Source: Deltaproteobacteria bacterium (GTDB lineage Bacteria; Myxococcota_A; Polyangia; Polyangiales; Houyiibacteriaceae). Taken from it: a stretch of 55,206 nucleotides of DNA. Numbering within the stretch: the first letter of the stretch is position 1; each line of letters opens with the position of its first letter. The notes beneath the pieces are model-generated. The model saw only the letters and a program-made list of their open reading frames with translations. It searched no databases and was not told the DNA's origin. The position numbers and the translations under genes were made by a program. The stretch is taken from contig JAADHO010000256.1 in the NCBI GenBank assembly GCA_013151775.1, forward strand, positions 1 to 55,206. Reading direction: 5' to 3'. Positions 8,526 to 18,718 of the stretch are shown here, one piece after another.

Positions 8526-9005
8526 CTACTGCTCCCGCTCAGCAGCCGAGTCGTCGCGCCCGAGCTTCTTCAAAGCGGCCACGTCCGCCAGATCTTGCGG
8601 TCGGCCTGCCGCAGCCTTGTTCGCCATCAGGTCTGCCAGCGCGACGATGAAGACCGGAAGTTCACCGACATGAACCCGCCGCGCGCGCGACAGGGTCGCA
8701 TCCGTGTCGATCCCGTCTGCCGATGCGAGGATGTCGATTCGCACTGGCGGGACGCCCATATAGAGGATCTCGGAAGGACCCAACGTCAGCGCGGCGCGAG
8801 TCACCTTCGAGGGTGCGCCGAATCGTTGGAGGGCCTCGGCCAGACGCTCGAGGTTGTTCGCGGAACGCGAGACCAGGATGTCGAGGTCCTTGGTGGCACG
8901 AGGCACGGCGTAGTAGCCTACCGCATATCCTCCGAGGAGCGCGTAGTTAACTTCCGAATGGGCGAACTCCGCCAACAGATCTCTGAAGTCGGGGTGTAGG
9001 TCCAT
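8526..9005 (-). CDS. Small nucleotidyltransferase-fold protein (MNT/AbiEii-like)
   Basis: 159 residues from the ATG at 9005. LLGGYAVGYYAVPRATKDLDIL gives the GG...DxD signature of the DNA-polymerase-beta nucleotidyltransferase superfamily, and VRIDILAS supplies the third acidic residue. The family (DUF6036/AbiEii-like) is often found as one half of a two-gene module resembling type IV or MNT-type toxin-antitoxin pairs. The tiny upstream gene overlaps this one by 59 nt in another frame, as expected for such a module. The C-terminal third (DLMANKAAAGRPQDLADVAALKKL) is the usual helical tail. Target and whether it is a toxin are unknown. Confidence 0.65.
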   Translation of the reverse strand: MDLHPDFRDLLAEFAHSEVNYALLGGYAVGYYAVPRATKDLDILVSRSANNLERLAEALQRFGAPSKVTRAALTLGPSEILYMGVPPVRIDILASADGIDTDATLSRARRVHVGELPVFIVALADLMANKAAAGRPQDLADVAALKKLGRDDSAAEREQ

Positions 9006-9081
9006 CTTCGCCTCGCAGCGCTAGAGTGTCTGCTACCAAGGACCAAATCATGCCGAAACGCTCCGCCGCAGTTAGCGACAT
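8947..9081 (-). CDS. Small partner protein of the nucleotidyltransferase
   Basis: 44 residues from the ATG at 9081 (an in-frame ATG at 9198 would give 83). It reads SLTAAERFGMIWSL...LALRGE...PRLQRSVG. This resembles the short proteins encoded immediately upstream of DUF6036-type nucleotidyltransferases, which have an ERxxxxWxL motif and a basic tail. Its 3' end overlaps the nucleotidyltransferase gene by 59 nt, suggesting translational coupling. The sequence upstream of residue 1 is less convincingly coding, and 9082-9244 holds no other gene I can support. A DNA-binding or antitoxin-like role is inference. Confidence 0.4.
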   Translation of the reverse strand: MSLTAAERFGMIWSLVADTLALRGEDGPTPRLQRSVGGVRPFGS

Positions 9082-9244
9082 GCTAGACTGTGCGGGTTCG
9101 AGCTCATCGAAGGAGTGCGCAACACCTCCGGTCCAAGCAGCTCGCCGTAGCTCAGCGCGACGAGCGGCGTCTCCCGCTCCTGGCCGGTCCGGATCCATCC
9201 ACGAATCATAGCATCGAACGCGTTTAGGGGCTCGCGCGTCGAGC

Positions 9245-10198
9245 TCATGCCTCCTCCGATCCGCCGAGCTGACGCTCGATCCAGTCGATCACGGGCGCCT
9301 CGCAGTTCTTGGCGTCGAGGCGAGACATCTGCTGAATGCCCGTCGGGCTGGTGACGTTCACCTCGGTGAGCTTGCCGCCGATCACGTCGAGCCCCACGAA
9401 GACCAAGCCGTCTTCGCGCAGCCTCGGCGTCACGCGCTCGACGATCTGGCGATCGACGTCCGTGATCTCGCCTCGCACGACCTTGCCGCCGACGTGGATG
9501 TTGGAGCGCAGGTCGCCGCCCTGCGGCACGCGCAGGATGGCGCCGAGGATCTCGCCGTCCATCAACAGGATGCGCTTGTCGCCTTCCGTCACCTCGGGGA
9601 TGAAGGCCTGCACCATCGCCAGACGCCGCCCGCTGTGGGTCACGGTCTCGACCAGGGCGTTGTAGTTGGAGTCGTCGACACGAATGGCGAAGATGCCCTC
9701 GCCGCCGTGGCCGTCCACGGGCTTGATCACGGCGCGTCCGCCCACCTCGTCGACGAAGGCGCGGATCGTCTCGGCGTCGGCGGAGACCAAGGTCTCGGGC
9801 ATCAGCTCGGGGAAGTGACAGGCGTAGAGCTTCTCGTTGGCCTCGCGCAGACCGCGCGGATCATTGACCACCAGCGTGCGCCCGCGCAGCTTCTCGAGCA
9901 GCAGAGAGAGCCAGAGGTAGTCGTCGTCGAAGGGTGGATCCTTGCGCACGAAGACGGCGTCCACGTCCGCGAGGGCCACGCTCTCGGAGTCGTCGAGCAA
10001 CACGGGCGGCGTCGCGCCGTCGTCACAGCGCGCTCGACGCACGCGCGCGAAGGGCTCGGCGCCGCGCATGCTCACGTCCCGCGGCAGGCAATGATCGACG
10101 CGATGCCCACGCCTCTCCGCCTCACGCATCAACGCATAGGAGGTGTCCTCGTGCACGAGGACGCTGGAGACGGGATCCATCACGAAGACGATTCGCAT
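9245..10198 (-). CDS. gshB: Glutathione synthetase
   Basis: 317 residues, the normal size of bacterial GshB, which joins gamma-glutamylcysteine and glycine using ATP in the cytosol. The N-terminus MRIVFVMDPVSSVLVHEDTSYALMREAERRGH is the GshB N-domain, including the D-P motif. The ATP-grasp part shows VIKPVDGHGGEGIF, the flexible-loop/ATP-binding region, and LTEVNVTSPTG near the end holds the metal-binding Asn. It is monocistronic in appearance, and gshA is not in this window. A promoter with TTGCCC and TAGCAC boxes places the transcript start at the ATG. Confidence 0.92.
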   Translation of the reverse strand: MRIVFVMDPVSSVLVHEDTSYALMREAERRGHRVDHCLPRDVSMRGAEPFARVRRARCDDGATPPVLLDDSESVALADVDAVFVRKDPPFDDDYLWLSLLLEKLRGRTLVVNDPRGLREANEKLYACHFPELMPETLVSADAETIRAFVDEVGGRAVIKPVDGHGGEGIFAIRVDDSNYNALVETVTHSGRRLAMVQAFIPEVTEGDKRILLMDGEILGAILRVPQGGDLRSNIHVGGKVVRGEITDVDRQIVERVTPRLREDGLVFVGLDVIGGKLTEVNVTSPTGIQQMSRLDAKNCEAPVIDWIERQLGGSEEA

Positions 10199-10204
10199 GC
10201 CGAA

Positions 10205-10232
10205 GTGCTAGCAGCGTCATGCGCTAGGGCAA
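10205..10232 (-). promoter_or_regulatory. gshB promoter, probably leaderless
   Basis: Minus strand TTGCCC (10227-10232), 16-nt spacer, TAGCAC (10205-10210), then 6 nt to the ATG at 10198. Recognised by position and box similarity only. Confidence 0.45.
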
Positions 10233-10270
10233 CGGGAGGACGCCCGACGAAGCGCCTCCGGTCGGCGGAC

Positions 10271-10564
10271 TCAGCGGTCGAATTGAAACACGAGCTCGTC
10301 CTGGCGGATCATGCCGAGTTCGTCGCGCGCCACACGCTCGATGGCCTCGGGATCCGTGCGCAGCGCTCGCACGCGGACCTCGAGCTGCCTCACCTCTTCG
10401 CGGTAGCTGCGGTTCTGCTCCTGAAGCGCCGCCAGCTCGGCGCGCAGCACTCGGTAGCGGGGCATGCCTTGGGGATCGAAGAGGTGCAGAGGCACCGTGA
10501 CCACCGCGGACACGAGCAACCCGAAGGGGAGCAGCCATCCAGCCGTGCGCGAGAATCCGTTCAC
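10271..10564 (-). CDS. FtsB/DivIC-type septum formation protein
   Basis: 97 residues from a GTG at 10564 (another GTG is at 10570). One N-terminal membrane segment (WLLPFGLLVSAVVTVPLHLF) is followed by a predicted coiled coil of about 45 residues (VLRAELAALQEQNRSYREEVRQLEVRVRALR). It closes with the family motif D-P-x-x-I-E-x-x-A-R-x-E-L-G-M-I. This is the architecture of FtsB/DivIC, the bitopic divisome protein that bridges FtsL and FtsQ. It stands alone, divergent from hrcA. Eno or IspD, its frequent neighbours in other bacteria, are absent here. Confidence 0.8.
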   Translation of the reverse strand: MNGFSRTAGWLLPFGLLVSAVVTVPLHLFDPQGMPRYRVLRAELAALQEQNRSYREEVRQLEVRVRALRTDPEAIERVARDELGMIRQDELVFQFDR

Positions 10565-10636
10565 GCCCACATGATGCTTCGGACGGGGGCGTGAGCCAAC
10601 TTCGTGACGGATGATCGAGCAGGCAGGCCCGCCGCT

Positions 10637-10665
10637 TGACGGAGAGGCACTCGACACATAGCTTT
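10637..10665 (+). promoter_or_regulatory. Candidate hrcA promoter
   Basis: TTGACG (10637-10642), 17-nt spacer, TAGCTT (10660-10665), 28 nt before the hrcA TTG. The sequence also loosely resembles a heat-shock sigma-32 promoter (CTTGAC ... ACAT). No CIRCE inverted repeat is present. Confidence 0.3.
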
Positions 10666-10693
10666 TTTCAGGGACATTCCGACAAGGAGCCTT

Positions 10694-11746
10694 TTGTCCG
10701 GCGAACTCAGCTTTCGAAAGCGACGCATCCTGTATGCGGCCTTGACCGAATACATCGCGACGGGCGAACCCGTGGGCTCGCGGCGCCTCGCAAAACGCTA
10801 CGGGATCAACCTGTCGCCGGCGACGATCCGCAACGTGCTCTCGGATCTCGAAGACGCGGGCTACCTGCAGCAGCCCCACACCAGCGCCGGGCGAGTCCCC
10901 ACGGACGCAGGCTTCCGGGTGTTCATCGACGCCTTGGTGCAGATGCGCGAGGTGCCGGACACGGACAAGACGTTGATCCTCGCGCGCCTCCGCGACCTGC
11001 GGCCGGGCCAAGACGACGTGATGCGCGAGGCGGGCAAGCTGCTCGCGTCCATGACCGACGCGGCGGCCGTGCTGACGGCGCCGAGGCCTGACCAAGAGCA
11101 CCTCGATCAGCTGCACTTCATGCCGCTGCGAGCCGGACGACTGCTGGCCGTGATGGTCACGCGCAGCGGCGCCATCCAGAACCGCGTCGTGCCCTACCCC
11201 GAGGTCGAGCGCGCGGAACTCGACCGCCTGAACAACCTGCTCGACGAGCTCGTCCCCGGGGCGACGCTGCTGGAATTGCGCGATCGCCTCTCGGTGGAGA
11301 TGGAGACCGAGCGCGGACGCTACGACAGCCTGCGACGCAGCGCCTCGAAGATGGTCGAGGCCATCCCCGACGCGACGACCGCCACGGAGGTCGTGATCGA
11401 AGGTCAGGGCAAACTCTTCGAGCGACCCGAGTTCGGTGATGTGGGAAAGATTCGCACCTATATGCGCGCCTTCGAGGAGCGGGAACGCATCCTCGAGCTG
11501 ATCGAACAGACCGTGGGCTCCGCGGGCGTGCAGGTGTTGGTGGGCACGGAGGCGAGCCTCGGAGACATCACGGACGTGTCGGTGATCACGTCGCACTACG
11601 GCGAAGGCAGCTCTCCGGGGACGCTCGGCGTGATCGGCCCCGCCCGCATGGACTACGCCAAGGTCGTCCCCTTGGTGGACTTCACGGCGCGCGTGGTCGG
11701 CGAGCTCTACACCGCGGCGGACGACCCCGACGATGAGCGGCGCTGA
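10694..11746 (+). CDS. hrcA: Heat-inducible transcription repressor HrcA
   Basis: 350 residues starting at TTG (10694), chosen because AAGGAG sits 5 nt upstream and the protein then begins exactly at the conserved LSFRKRRILYAALTEYIATGEPVGS. The winged-helix N-terminus shows PATIRNVLSDLEDAGYLQQPHTSAGRVPTDAGFR, the signature of HrcA. The C-terminal GAF-like and dimerisation part ends with SVITSHYG..LGVIGPARMDYAKVVPLVD. HrcA represses chaperone genes by binding CIRCE elements, with GroE as its folding cofactor. Here it heads an hrcA-grpE-dnaK cluster, the standard order, yet no CIRCE sequence is visible in front of any of the three genes. Confidence 0.95.
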   Translation: MSGELSFRKRRILYAALTEYIATGEPVGSRRLAKRYGINLSPATIRNVLSDLEDAGYLQQPHTSAGRVPTDAGFRVFIDALVQMREVPDTDKTLILARLRDLRPGQDDVMREAGKLLASMTDAAAVLTAPRPDQEHLDQLHFMPLRAGRLLAVMVTRSGAIQNRVVPYPEVERAELDRLNNLLDELVPGATLLELRDRLSVEMETERGRYDSLRRSASKMVEAIPDATTATEVVIEGQGKLFERPEFGDVGKIRTYMRAFEERERILELIEQTVGSAGVQVLVGTEASLGDITDVSVITSHYGEGSSPGTLGVIGPARMDYAKVVPLVDFTARVVGELYTAADDPDDERR

Positions 11747-11787
11747 AGACGCCCGATGGTGAGCAGGCAAAGAATCGAGCCGTTCAT

Positions 11788-11816
11788 TTGTCTAGCCCTG
11801 CTCGCGTGACTATGTT
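11788..11816 (+). promoter_or_regulatory. grpE promoter, housekeeping type
   Basis: TTGTCT (11788-11793), 17-nt spacer, TATGTT (11811-11816). The predicted start near 11823 leaves a leader of ~29 nt with a GGAGAG ribosome site before the GTG at 11852. Confidence 0.5.
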
Positions 11817-11851
11817 CGCCTGCGCCAGACACTCGTCCCCTGGAGAGACCC

Positions 11852-12445
11852 GTGGAAGATCACCAAGAGACCGAAACGCCTAGCGATGCTCCCGAGGAGA
11901 CGCCCTCGGGAGAGCACTCCGTAGAAGCCGCCGAGGCCGAGGTGGCCCTCGATCCGTTGGCGCAGGCCCGCGCCGAGCGGGATCGCCTGCGCGACAAGCT
12001 CCTGCGTGCGGCCGCCGACCACGACAACTTCCGCAAGCGCACGCTGCGCGAGATGCGCGACAAGGTCCAACGCGCCCGCGAAGACACGCTGCGCGAGATT
12101 CTGCCCGTGATCGACAACCTCGAACGAGCGGTCACGACCTCCGGAGACGCCAAGGACGTGAAGACCGTGGTGGACGGCGTGCGCATGGTGTTGAAGCTCT
12201 TCGACGACGTGGGCGAGCGCATGGGCCTGACGCGAATCGCCACCGCAGGCGAGCGCTTCGACCCGAACGTGCACGACGCTCTGCAGCAGCTCGAGACGGA
12301 CGACGTCGAGCCCGGCACCATCGTCGCGGAGCTCGTACCGGGCTACCGCGTCGGGGAACGCCTGCTGCGACCCGCCATGGTAGTCGTCGCGCGGGAGCCA
12401 AGCGGCGAGCCCGCGTCCGACGCGCCCGACCAGCGCGACGATTGA
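11852..12445 (+). CDS. grpE: Nucleotide exchange factor GrpE
   Basis: 197 residues from a GTG preceded by GGAGAG. An acidic, disordered N-terminus is followed by the long GrpE coiled coil (RAERDRLRDKLLRAAADHDNFRKRTLREMRDKVQRAREDTL). The globular beta domain holds FDPNVHDALQQLE and PGTIVAELVPGYRVGERLLRPAMVVVA. GrpE releases ADP from DnaK and can act as a thermosensor. It lies between hrcA and dnaK but has its own recognisable promoter and a 105-nt gap to hrcA. Confidence 0.95.
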   Translation: MEDHQETETPSDAPEETPSGEHSVEAAEAEVALDPLAQARAERDRLRDKLLRAAADHDNFRKRTLREMRDKVQRAREDTLREILPVIDNLERAVTTSGDAKDVKTVVDGVRMVLKLFDDVGERMGLTRIATAGERFDPNVHDALQQLETDDVEPGTIVAELVPGYRVGERLLRPAMVVVAREPSGEPASDAPDQRDD

Positions 12446-12548
12446 TGGGCATGGTGAGTTCGCTCGATCTGGGCTAGTTTCGTCGTCTTCCTAGTCTTGG
12501 TGCGAGATTGGTGGTGTACGAGCGTGCTTTTGTTATCGTCGGGTGGGT

Positions 12549-14417
12549 ATGGGTAAGGTCATAGGGATCGACCTGGGCACCACGAACTCGTGCGTGTCCT
12601 TCGTGGACAACGGGGAGCCGGTGGTGATTCCCAACGCCGAGGGGAGTCGTACGACCCCCTCCGTCGTTTCGTTCACCAAGGATGGCGACAGGCGCATCGG
12701 CACGGTCGCCAAGCGCCAAGCCGTCACCAACCCCGAGAGCACGGTCTTCGCGATCAAGCGCCTGATGGGCCGCGAGTTCGAGTCGGACGACGTCACGCGC
12801 CAAGCCAAGCTCGTGCCCTACCGCATCATCCAAAACACCAACGGTGACGCCTGGATCTCCGTGGCCGGCAAGGAATACTCGCCGCCCGAGATCAGCGCCA
12901 TGATCCTCACGGCGATGAAGGATGTGGCCGAGTCGTATCTCGGCGAGACCGTCGAAGAGGCCGTGGTCACTGTGCCCGCCTACTTCGACGACGCGCAGCG
13001 GCAGGCGACCAAAGCCGCGGGCGAGATCGCCGGGCTGACGATTCGACGCATCATCAACGAGCCCACGGCAGCGGCGCTGGCCTACGGCTTCTCCGAGAAG
13101 GAGGGTCAGCGCATCGTCGTCTACGACCTCGGCGGCGGCACCTTCGACGTCTCCATCCTCGAGATCAGCGAGGGCGTCTTCAGCGTCAAGTCCACCTCGG
13201 GCGACACCCACCTCGGCGGCGAGGACATCGACAACCTGATCGTAGAGGAGCTCGCGCGTCGCTTCCAAGAAGAGACGGGCATCGACCTCAGCGAAGATCG
13301 CATCGCCTTGCAGCGTCTGCGGGAGCAAGCCGAGAAGGCCAAGCACGAGCTCTCGAGCGCCTTGGACACGGAGATCAACCTGCCCTTCATCGCGTCGAAC
13401 GCGAGCGGGCCGAAGCACCTCGAGACCACATTCAAGCGCAGCGAGCTCGAGATCTTGGTGAAGCCGCTAATCGACCGCACGCTCGAGCCCTGCAAGCAGG
13501 CGCTCGCGGACGCGAAGCTGGAGCCGAAGGATATCGATCAGGTCCTGCTCGTCGGTGGCCAGACGCGCATGCCGCTGGTGTTGAAGACGGTCACCGACTT
13601 CTTCGGCAAGGAGCCCTACAAGGGCGTCAACCCCGACGAAGTAGTGGCCACCGGCGCGGCGCTTCAGGGCGCGGCCTTGAGCGGAGAGATGGACGAGGTC
13701 CTGCTGCTCGACGTCACGCCCTTGAGTTTGGGCGTGGAGACGGGAGGTGGTGTCTTCACTCCGCTGATCGGGCGCAACACGACCATCCCGACACGCCAGA
13801 GCGAGATCTTCACCACCAGCATCGACAATCAGCCCTTCGTGCCTGTGCACGTGCTGCAGGGCGAGCGCGAGATGGCCGCAGACAACAAATCCCTCGCGCG
13901 CTTCGAACTCGCGGGCATCCCGCCTGCACCGCGAGGAGTGCCGGAGATCGAGGTCAGCTTCGAGATCGACGCCAACGGCATCGTCCACGTCGCCGCCAAG
14001 GATCTCGGCACGGGGCTCGAGCAGAGCGTCCGCGTGGTCGCCTCGAGCGGACTCGACGAAGCGCAGATCGAGGCGCTGGTCGAAGAGGCGAGCGAATACA
14101 AAGAGAGCGACGCCAAGCGTCGAGAGCTGGCAGAGCTGCGCAACAGCGCCGAGGCGTTGCTCTACACCTCGGAGCGCGCCGTGGACGAGTGCGTCGAGAT
14201 CGTCGCAGAGGAGATCCTGGTCGAGGTGCAGCACGACGTGGACGCCCTGCGCGGGCTGCTCGAGGCCGAGGGCGACGCCATCTCCATTCGCGAGGCTCTG
14301 CAGACGCTCGAGCTGAGCGCCTACAAGATCGCCGAGGCGATGTACGGGGACGGTGACGGTGACGATGATGAGGAAGCCGCCGCAGCAGAAGAAGCGGCTC
14401 CCGCCGAAGACGTCTGA
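12549..14417 (+). CDS. dnaK: Chaperone DnaK (Hsp70)
   Basis: 622 residues from the ATG at 12549 (a GTG two codons upstream is also in frame). The nucleotide-binding domain has [43 protein letters not shown] and [11 protein letters not shown], all Hsp70 signatures. The linker/substrate domain begins at [17 protein letters not shown], and the lid ends in an acidic Ala/Glu/Asp-rich tail without the EEVD-like ending. The length is typical. It is the last gene of the hrcA-grpE-dnaK group, and a dnaJ does not follow. The 103-nt gap after grpE shows no convincing ribosome site or CIRCE. Confidence 0.95.
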   Translation: MGKVIGIDLGTTNSCVSFVDNGEPVVIPNAEGSRTTPSVVSFTKDGDRRIGTVAKRQAVTNPESTVFAIKRLMGREFESDDVTRQAKLVPYRIIQNTNGDAWISVAGKEYSPPEISAMILTAMKDVAESYLGETVEEAVVTVPAYFDDAQRQATKAAGEIAGLTIRRIINEPTAAALAYGFSEKEGQRIVVYDLGGGTFDVSILEISEGVFSVKSTSGDTHLGGEDIDNLIVEELARRFQEETGIDLSEDRIALQRLREQAEKAKHELSSALDTEINLPFIASNASGPKHLETTFKRSELEILVKPLIDRTLEPCKQALADAKLEPKDIDQVLLVGGQTRMPLVLKTVTDFFGKEPYKGVNPDEVVATGAALQGAALSGEMDEVLLLDVTPLSLGVETGGGVFTPLIGRNTTIPTRQSEIFTTSIDNQPFVPVHVLQGEREMAADNKSLARFELAGIPPAPRGVPEIEVSFEIDANGIVHVAAKDLGTGLEQSVRVVASSGLDEAQIEALVEEASEYKESDAKRRELAELRNSAEALLYTSERAVDECVEIVAEEILVEVQHDVDALRGLLEAEGDAISIREALQTLELSAYKIAEAMYGDGDGDDDEEAAAAEEAAPAEDV

Positions 14418-14430
14418 GGACTGAGAGCCG

Positions 14431-15510
14431 GTGGACGCCCTCCCGGAGATCGTGCGCGGCGTCTCGCTATCGGAGCACACGAGCTTGGGGCTCGGTGGCG
14501 AGGCGGAGGCGTACATCACGGTGCGCGAAGTCGCGGAGCTGAAGGCTGCGCTGCGCTACGCGGAGCGACGCGGGATGCCCGTGCTCTTGCTCGGCGGAGG
14601 CTCCAACCTGGTGGTGGCTGACGGGGGCTTCGCGGGGCTGGTGATCGCCCTGGGCATGCGTGGCGTCGAGCTTCAGCGCGAGGGCGATGTCGCCCTGCTC
14701 ACTGCGCGCGCGGGCGAGAGCTGGGACGCGGTGGTGGAGTACAGCGTGGGCGAGGGGCTCGCCGGGCTCGAGTGTCTGTCGGGGATCCCCGGTCTCGCGG
14801 GCGCCACGCCGGTGCAGAACGTGGGCGCCTATGGGCAAGAGGTCTCGCAGCGTCTGAGGCAGGTCGATGTGCTCGATCGCGCGAACCTCGAGCGGCGCTG
14901 CATGACACCCGAGGCGTGTGAATTCGGCTATCGAGACAGCCTCTTCAAGCGGGAGCCAGAGCGCTTCGTCGTGCTCAGTGTGACCTTCGCGCTGACGCCG
15001 GGAGGCGCCCCGAGCCTGCGCTATGCTCCGCTCCGGGACGCTTTCACCGACCAGACGCCGAGCCTGAGCCGCGTGCGTGAGCAGGTGCTGCGTCTGAGGC
15101 GCGCCAAGTCCATGCTGCTCGACCCGTCGGATCCCAACAGCCGCAGCGCCGGCTCCTTCTTCACCAACCCGATCGTGGACCGGACCACGCTAAACGAAGT
15201 GCTCCGGCGCGCCGTCGAGGCGGGCGTAATCGAGAGCGTCGACGAGATGCCCCACTACGCGCTCGACGACGGACGCATCAAGCTCGCCGCGGGTTGGCTG
15301 ATCGAGCGCGCGGGCGTCGCCAAGGGAACTCGCCGCGGCGCCGTGGGCGTCTCGGCTCATCACGCCTTGGCTCTGGTGCACCACGGAGGTGGACGCACCG
15401 CGGATCTGCTCGCCTTGGCGCGAGACGTCCGGGCCAAGGTGCGCGAGCGCTTCGGCGTCGAGTTGCTGCCCGAGCCGGTCATGGTGGGCTTCGAGCGGGC
15501 GCCCCTCTGA
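14431..15510 (+). CDS. murB: UDP-N-acetylenolpyruvoylglucosamine reductase MurB
   Basis: 359 residues from a GTG 13 nt after dnaK. This is the FAD enzyme that reduces UDP-GlcNAc-enolpyruvate to UDP-MurNAc with NADPH. The FAD-binding part shows LLLGGGSNLVVADGGFAGLVI and GLAGLECLSGIPGLAGATPVQNVGAYGQEV. The active-site Arg is in GYRDSLFK, the proton-donating Ser in NSRSAGSFFTNPIV and the final Glu in LPEPVMVGF. The extra loop and the YRDS form match the E. coli-like type I MurB. The tight spacing suggests cotranscription with dnaK, although MurB usually lies in the dcw cluster. Confidence 0.93.
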   Translation: MDALPEIVRGVSLSEHTSLGLGGEAEAYITVREVAELKAALRYAERRGMPVLLLGGGSNLVVADGGFAGLVIALGMRGVELQREGDVALLTARAGESWDAVVEYSVGEGLAGLECLSGIPGLAGATPVQNVGAYGQEVSQRLRQVDVLDRANLERRCMTPEACEFGYRDSLFKREPERFVVLSVTFALTPGGAPSLRYAPLRDAFTDQTPSLSRVREQVLRLRRAKSMLLDPSDPNSRSAGSFFTNPIVDRTTLNEVLRRAVEAGVIESVDEMPHYALDDGRIKLAAGWLIERAGVAKGTRRGAVGVSAHHALALVHHGGGRTADLLALARDVRAKVRERFGVELLPEPVMVGFERAPL

Positions 15511-15574
15511 GTGTAGGCGGCCTGCGGCATCAGCGCGCACGTGGACCGAAACGTGTATCGTGCGCGCGTTGAGC

Positions 15575-16342
15575 ATGATGGCTGCGCGTGAACAGGATCT
15601 CGCCGACTCCCTCTGGCTGCGTGTGTCGCTCGCCTTCGTGTGGCTCTCGACCGCGGTGCATGTGCTGCACCCCTACTACCGCGCCATCGGTGGACACGCC
15701 CTCGACGAGCTAGGCGCGCCCCACTGGCTGATGTGGGCTGCCTGCGGCTTCGAGCTCTTGCTCGGGCTCTTCGTGCTGCTGCGCCCACCCGGACGAGCCG
15801 TGACCGCACTCCAGATCGCGCTCGTCCTCTTCTTCACGCTGGCGCTCGCCGTGGTCGAGCCGCGCCTGCTGGTGCACCCGCTCGGAGTGCTGACCAAGAA
15901 CATCCCCTTCGTCGCGGTCGCTCTGGGCGCGTATCTGCTCTACCGTGGCAGCCCCGCGGCCGCTGAACACGCGCTGCGCCTCGGCGTCGCGAGCGTGTGG
16001 ATCACGGAGGGCGTCTTCCCGAAGATCCTCTTCCAGAGCAGCTGGGAGCGACACTTCGTCGCCGCGCACGGCTCCGGTGGCGTGGATCCAGGCTTGGTGC
16101 TCGTGATCGTAGGCGTCCTCGAGGCCGCATCGGGGGTGCTCTCGTTGCTCTTACCCAAGGGGCCTCGGCGCGTCCTGCTGCTGCTCCAGGCGGCGGCGCT
16201 CGTGCTGTTGCCCGCCTGGGTGATCATGAACGAGCCCCTGCTCTGGCTGCATCCCTTTGGACCGCTGCAAAAGAACGTGCCCATCCTCGTCGCGACGCTG
16301 ATCGTGGCCCGTCGCTGCTGCACGAAGGAGCACTCGAGATGA
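15575..16342 (+). CDS. DoxX-like multi-pass membrane protein
   Basis: 255 residues from the ATG at 15575 (15578 is equally possible). About seven to eight hydrophobic segments are visible (LWLRVSLAFVWLSTAVHVL, LMWAACGFELLLGLFVLL, LQIALVLFFTLALAVV, and so on). The pattern, with ITEGVFPKILFQ near the middle, an internal duplication of a four-helix unit and repeated L-H-P-x-G-x-L-x-K-N motifs, matches the DoxX-like/DUF4267-type membrane family. No enzymatic residues can be assigned. Its stop overlaps the start of the next small membrane gene (ATGA), so the two are cotranslated. Confidence 0.6.
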   Translation: MMAAREQDLADSLWLRVSLAFVWLSTAVHVLHPYYRAIGGHALDELGAPHWLMWAACGFELLLGLFVLLRPPGRAVTALQIALVLFFTLALAVVEPRLLVHPLGVLTKNIPFVAVALGAYLLYRGSPAAAEHALRLGVASVWITEGVFPKILFQSSWERHFVAAHGSGGVDPGLVLVIVGVLEAASGVLSLLLPKGPRRVLLLLQAAALVLLPAWVIMNEPLLWLHPFGPLQKNVPILVATLIVARRCCTKEHSR

Positions 16343-16659
16343 CGCCTCGACAGCGAACGCTCTTCTTCGCCGCGCACATCCTCTGCTTCGTGCTCGCCGC
16401 CTGCCTAGTCGGCCTCGGCGCCAATGGCAGCGGCTGGGCCTTCCTGGCGGCTGCCGCCTCTCTGCTGCTCTCCGGCGTCTTCGCGCTGATCGGCGGGCGC
16501 ACCTTCTTGACCGCCCAAACGACTCGCCTCTCCATCGCCAAGCGCGCAGACGATCCCGCGGAGTTGGCCGCTGCGGAGCGCGCCGCCGCCACCTGGACGG
16601 GAGTCGTGCTCGTCGCCTTGGGCGGGCTCTTGCTCTACCTAGCCGCGACCGCCGGTTGA
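16339..16659 (+). CDS. Small membrane protein, function unknown
   Basis: 106 residues beginning at the ATG that overlaps the previous stop. Three hydrophobic segments are visible: residues ~9-28 (FAAHILCFVLAACLVGLGA), ~33-52 and ~85-104. A short basic/acidic loop lies between the second and third (RLSIAKRADDPAELAAAERAA). No family recognised. The overlap with the DoxX-like gene argues for a shared membrane role. Confidence 0.6.
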   Translation: MTPRQRTLFFAAHILCFVLAACLVGLGANGSGWAFLAAAASLLLSGVFALIGGRTFLTAQTTRLSIAKRADDPAELAAAERAAATWTGVVLVALGGLLLYLAATAG

Positions 16660-16662
16660 GGT

Positions 16663-18693
<2,031 letters not shown>

Positions 18694-18699
18694 TGGTGG

Positions 18700-18705
18700 A
18701 TAGTA
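18700..18705 (-). promoter_or_regulatory. -10-like hexamer before the hybrid kinase gene
   Basis: Minus-strand TACTAT followed by 6 nt and the GTG at 18693; no Shine-Dalgarno in between. Suggests a leaderless transcript and supports the GTG start. Confidence 0.4.
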
Positions 18706-18718
18706 TCAGTTCGGGAAT

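Noticed and set aside
10648-10656. GGCACTCGA upstream of hrcA as half of a CIRCE element
   Set aside because: The matching GAGTGC arm is absent at the required 9-nt spacing.
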